Shown: positions 5,895 to 7,050 of the stretch, piece after piece
Layout: the number at the start of each line of letters is the position of its first letter
Position numbering within the stretch: the stretch's first letter is position 1
Source: Actinomycetota bacterium
GTDB lineage: Bacteria > Actinomycetota > Acidimicrobiia > Acidimicrobiales > Ilumatobacteraceae
Length of the DNA stretch: 7,050 nt
NCBI GenBank assembly: GCA_016870295.1
Contig: VGBY01000053.1
Location: 1-7,050 of the forward strand
Direction: 5' to 3'
The notes under the pieces: model-generated
What the model saw: only the letters and a program-made list of their open reading frames with translations
Told to the model about the DNA's origin: nothing
Database searches by the model: none
Made by a program: the position numbers and the translations under genes

Positions 5895-6557
5895 GTGCAC
5901 GTCGTAATCGTTGGATGCGGACGTGTCGGTTCCACACTCGCGCGCGAGTTGTGTGTGATGGGCAACACGGTGGCAGTCGTTGATCGCCGCGCCGACGCAT
6001 TCTTGCGGCTTGGCGACGACTTCGCTGGGCAGACCGTCGTCGGCATCGGCTTCGACCCGGACATCCTCGTGGCCGCCGGCATCGAACGCGCTGATGCCCT
6101 GGTTGCCGTGACGAGCGGCGACAACTCCAACATCATGATCGCCCGCGTCGGTCGCGAGCGATACGGAATCGAGCGAGTCGTAGCCCGCATCTACGACCCG
6201 AAGCGGGCCGAGATCTACGAGCGGCTCGGCATCGCGACGGTCGCCACGGTGAAGTGGACCGCCGAGCGGGTGCTGCGACGAATCATGACCGATCGCCCTG
6301 CCGTGGAGTGGACCGACCCCAGTGCCGAACTCTCGATTGTGGAACGTCTTGCCGCTGACGCGTGGGTGGGCGAGCGCATGACGCGAATCAACTCAGGGCC
6401 CGGGCGAGTGGTTGGCGTGCGTCGATACGGAAAGGCACTGTTGGTTTCCGATGATGTGCTCGTGCAGCAAGGTGATGTGATGTACGTCGCGATTCCGAAC
6501 GTCGAGATTGCGGCTCTCGACGACTTCTTGTCGAAGGGTCCGGTGGAGAGCCAATGA
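5895..6557 (+). CDS. ceoB: CeoB: single-RCK TrkA-family potassium uptake regulator
   Basis: This 220-residue cytosolic protein has one RCK unit. Residues 1 to about 120 form the N-terminal Rossmann domain with VGCGRVG (6-12; G7, G9, G12) and D30 at the end of the second strand, which fits NAD(H) binding. SGDNSNIMIAR (74-84) and VVARIYDPKRAEIYERLG (95-112) are typical TrkA-N segments. Residues of about 140-210 form the RCK-C (TrkA-C) domain. Proteins of this family are ring-forming regulatory subunits that gate K+ transporters in response to nucleotides. It corresponds to mycobacterial CeoB (also called TrkB in some annotations). The GTG at 5895 is the only reasonable start, because an in-frame TAG lies at 5889-5891 directly upstream. 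No proper ribosome site is visible, so the message may be leaderless. It overlaps ceoC by four bases (ATGA). Confidence 0.9.
   Translation: MHVVIVGCGRVGSTLARELCVMGNTVAVVDRRADAFLRLGDDFAGQTVVGIGFDPDILVAAGIERADALVAVTSGDNSNIMIARVGRERYGIERVVARIYDPKRAEIYERLGIATVATVKWTAERVLRRIMTDRPAVEWTDPSAELSIVERLAADAWVGERMTRINSGPGRVVGVRRYGKALLVSDDVLVQQGDVMYVAIPNVEIAALDDFLSKGPVESQ
6545..6548 (+). promoter_or_regulatory. Shine-Dalgarno site of ceoC inside the ceoB end
   Basis: GGAG lies five bases before the ATG at 6554, within the last codons of ceoB. With the ATGA overlap it supports coupled translation of the two subunits. Confidence 0.55.
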
Positions 6558-7050
6558 AGGTGATCATCGCCGGTGGTGGCAGCGTGGGGCGTTTCACCGC
6601 ACGAGAGATGGTGCTGGCCGGGCACAGCGTGACGGTCATCGACAACGACCGCGCAACGTTGCGCGAGTATCAATCGCGGTCGGAGTCGACGGGTATTGAG
6701 TGGCACTTCGGCGACGCGTGCGACTACTCCGTGCTCGAGGCAGTGGATACTCGCTCGGCCGACGTGGTTGCCTCAGTCACCGGCGACGACGAAGACAACC
6801 TTGTCGTGTCGCTGCTTGCGAAACAGGAGTTCGGCGTGCCGCGCGTCGTGGCCCGCGTGAACAATCCGAAGAATTATTGGATGTTCAACCAGATGTGGGG
6901 TGTTGACGTGTCGGTATCGACGCCGCACCTGATCACGAGCCTGGTGCAGGAAGCGACGTCGGTCGGCAACTTCGTGCGACTCATGCAACTGAAAGGTGGC
7001 AAGGCAGAACTCGTCGAAGTGACGCTTGCTGAAACGTCGCCGGCGGCGAA
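6554..7050 (+). CDS. ceoC: CeoC: second single-RCK TrkA-family potassium uptake regulator (partial, 3' cut by window edge)
   Basis: The frame opens at ATG 6554-6556, overlapping the ceoB stop, and stays open for 165 codons to the window end. AGGGSVG (6-12; G7, G9, G12) and D30 form the NAD-binding Rossmann start. GDACD (53-57), SVTGDDEDNLVVSLLAK (74-90), VVARVNNPKN (98-107) and WGVDVSVSTP (115-124) match TrkA-N, and the remainder begins the RCK-C domain (LVEVTLAE, 153-160). A full protein of about 220 residues is expected, so roughly 55 residues are missing. It matches mycobacterial CeoC (TrkA) closely as I remember that sequence. Together with CeoB it equals the two tandem RCK units of the longer E. 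coli TrkA, probably as a hetero-oligomer. Expression should follow ceoB by read-through and coupling. Confidence 0.9.
   Translation, partial: MKVIIAGGGSVGRFTAREMVLAGHSVTVIDNDRATLREYQSRSESTGIEWHFGDACDYSVLEAVDTRSADVVASVTGDDEDNLVVSLLAKQEFGVPRVVARVNNPKNYWMFNQMWGVDVSVSTPHLITSLVQEATSVGNFVRLMQLKGGKAELVEVTLAETSPAA

Noticed and set aside
1..7050. Mobile element, CRISPR, tRNA/rRNA or defence system
   Set aside because: I found no transposase or integrase motif, direct repeat array, tRNA-like cloverleaf or toxin-antitoxin pair; the genes present are metabolic and transport functions.

Overview
The window is ordinary, gene-dense chromosome from a fairly high-GC bacterium. The strongest lineage clue is a pair of small RCK potassium-regulator genes (ceoB, ceoC) lying head-to-head with an APC/KimA-type permease, an arrangement I recall from mycobacteria and other Actinobacteria. 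GTG starts, short intergenic gaps and ribosome-site-poor starts fit that. I infer an actinobacterium, perhaps Acidimicrobiia/Ilumatobacter-like, but the sequence alone does not prove the class. I see no mobile element, tRNA, rRNA, CRISPR array or phage gene. Every gap between genes is under 80 bases.

Layout. Positions 1-87 are the last 28 codons of an unidentified plus-strand gene, which converges on argJ. From 5839 down to 110 all genes are on the minus strand, in transcription order: a KimA-type potassium/amino-acid permease (5839-3956); a 74-base gap; a TIGR01777/YfcH-type nucleotide-sugar-epimerase-like protein (3881-2997); an FAD-dependent amine-oxidase/phytoene-desaturase-like protein (2974-1736); a small SRPBCC ligand-binding protein (1725-1264); and ArgJ, ornithine acetyltransferase (1267-110). 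The last four are separated by 22 bases, 10 bases and a 4-base GTGA overlap, so they probably form one operon. From 5895 rightward, on the plus strand, are ceoB (5895-6557) and ceoC (6554 to the window edge), overlapping by ATGA.

How they work together. The permease, CeoB and CeoC form a plausible potassium uptake and gating module. The two single-RCK proteins look like a split version of the double-RCK TrkA, and no TrkH/TrkG/KtrB-type channel gene is visible beside them. The only membrane partner in the window is the permease, which shares a 55-base divergent promoter region with ceoB. The other operon joins an NAD(P)-binding SDR, a flavoprotein and an SRPBCC pocket protein, which suggests an uncharacterised redox step on a hydrophobic or isoprenoid/lipid-like substrate, with argJ as last gene. 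ArgJ has all the hallmarks of an active autoprocessing enzyme, but it sits away from other arginine genes and resembles the OAT2 (clavulanate-cluster) branch in its motifs.
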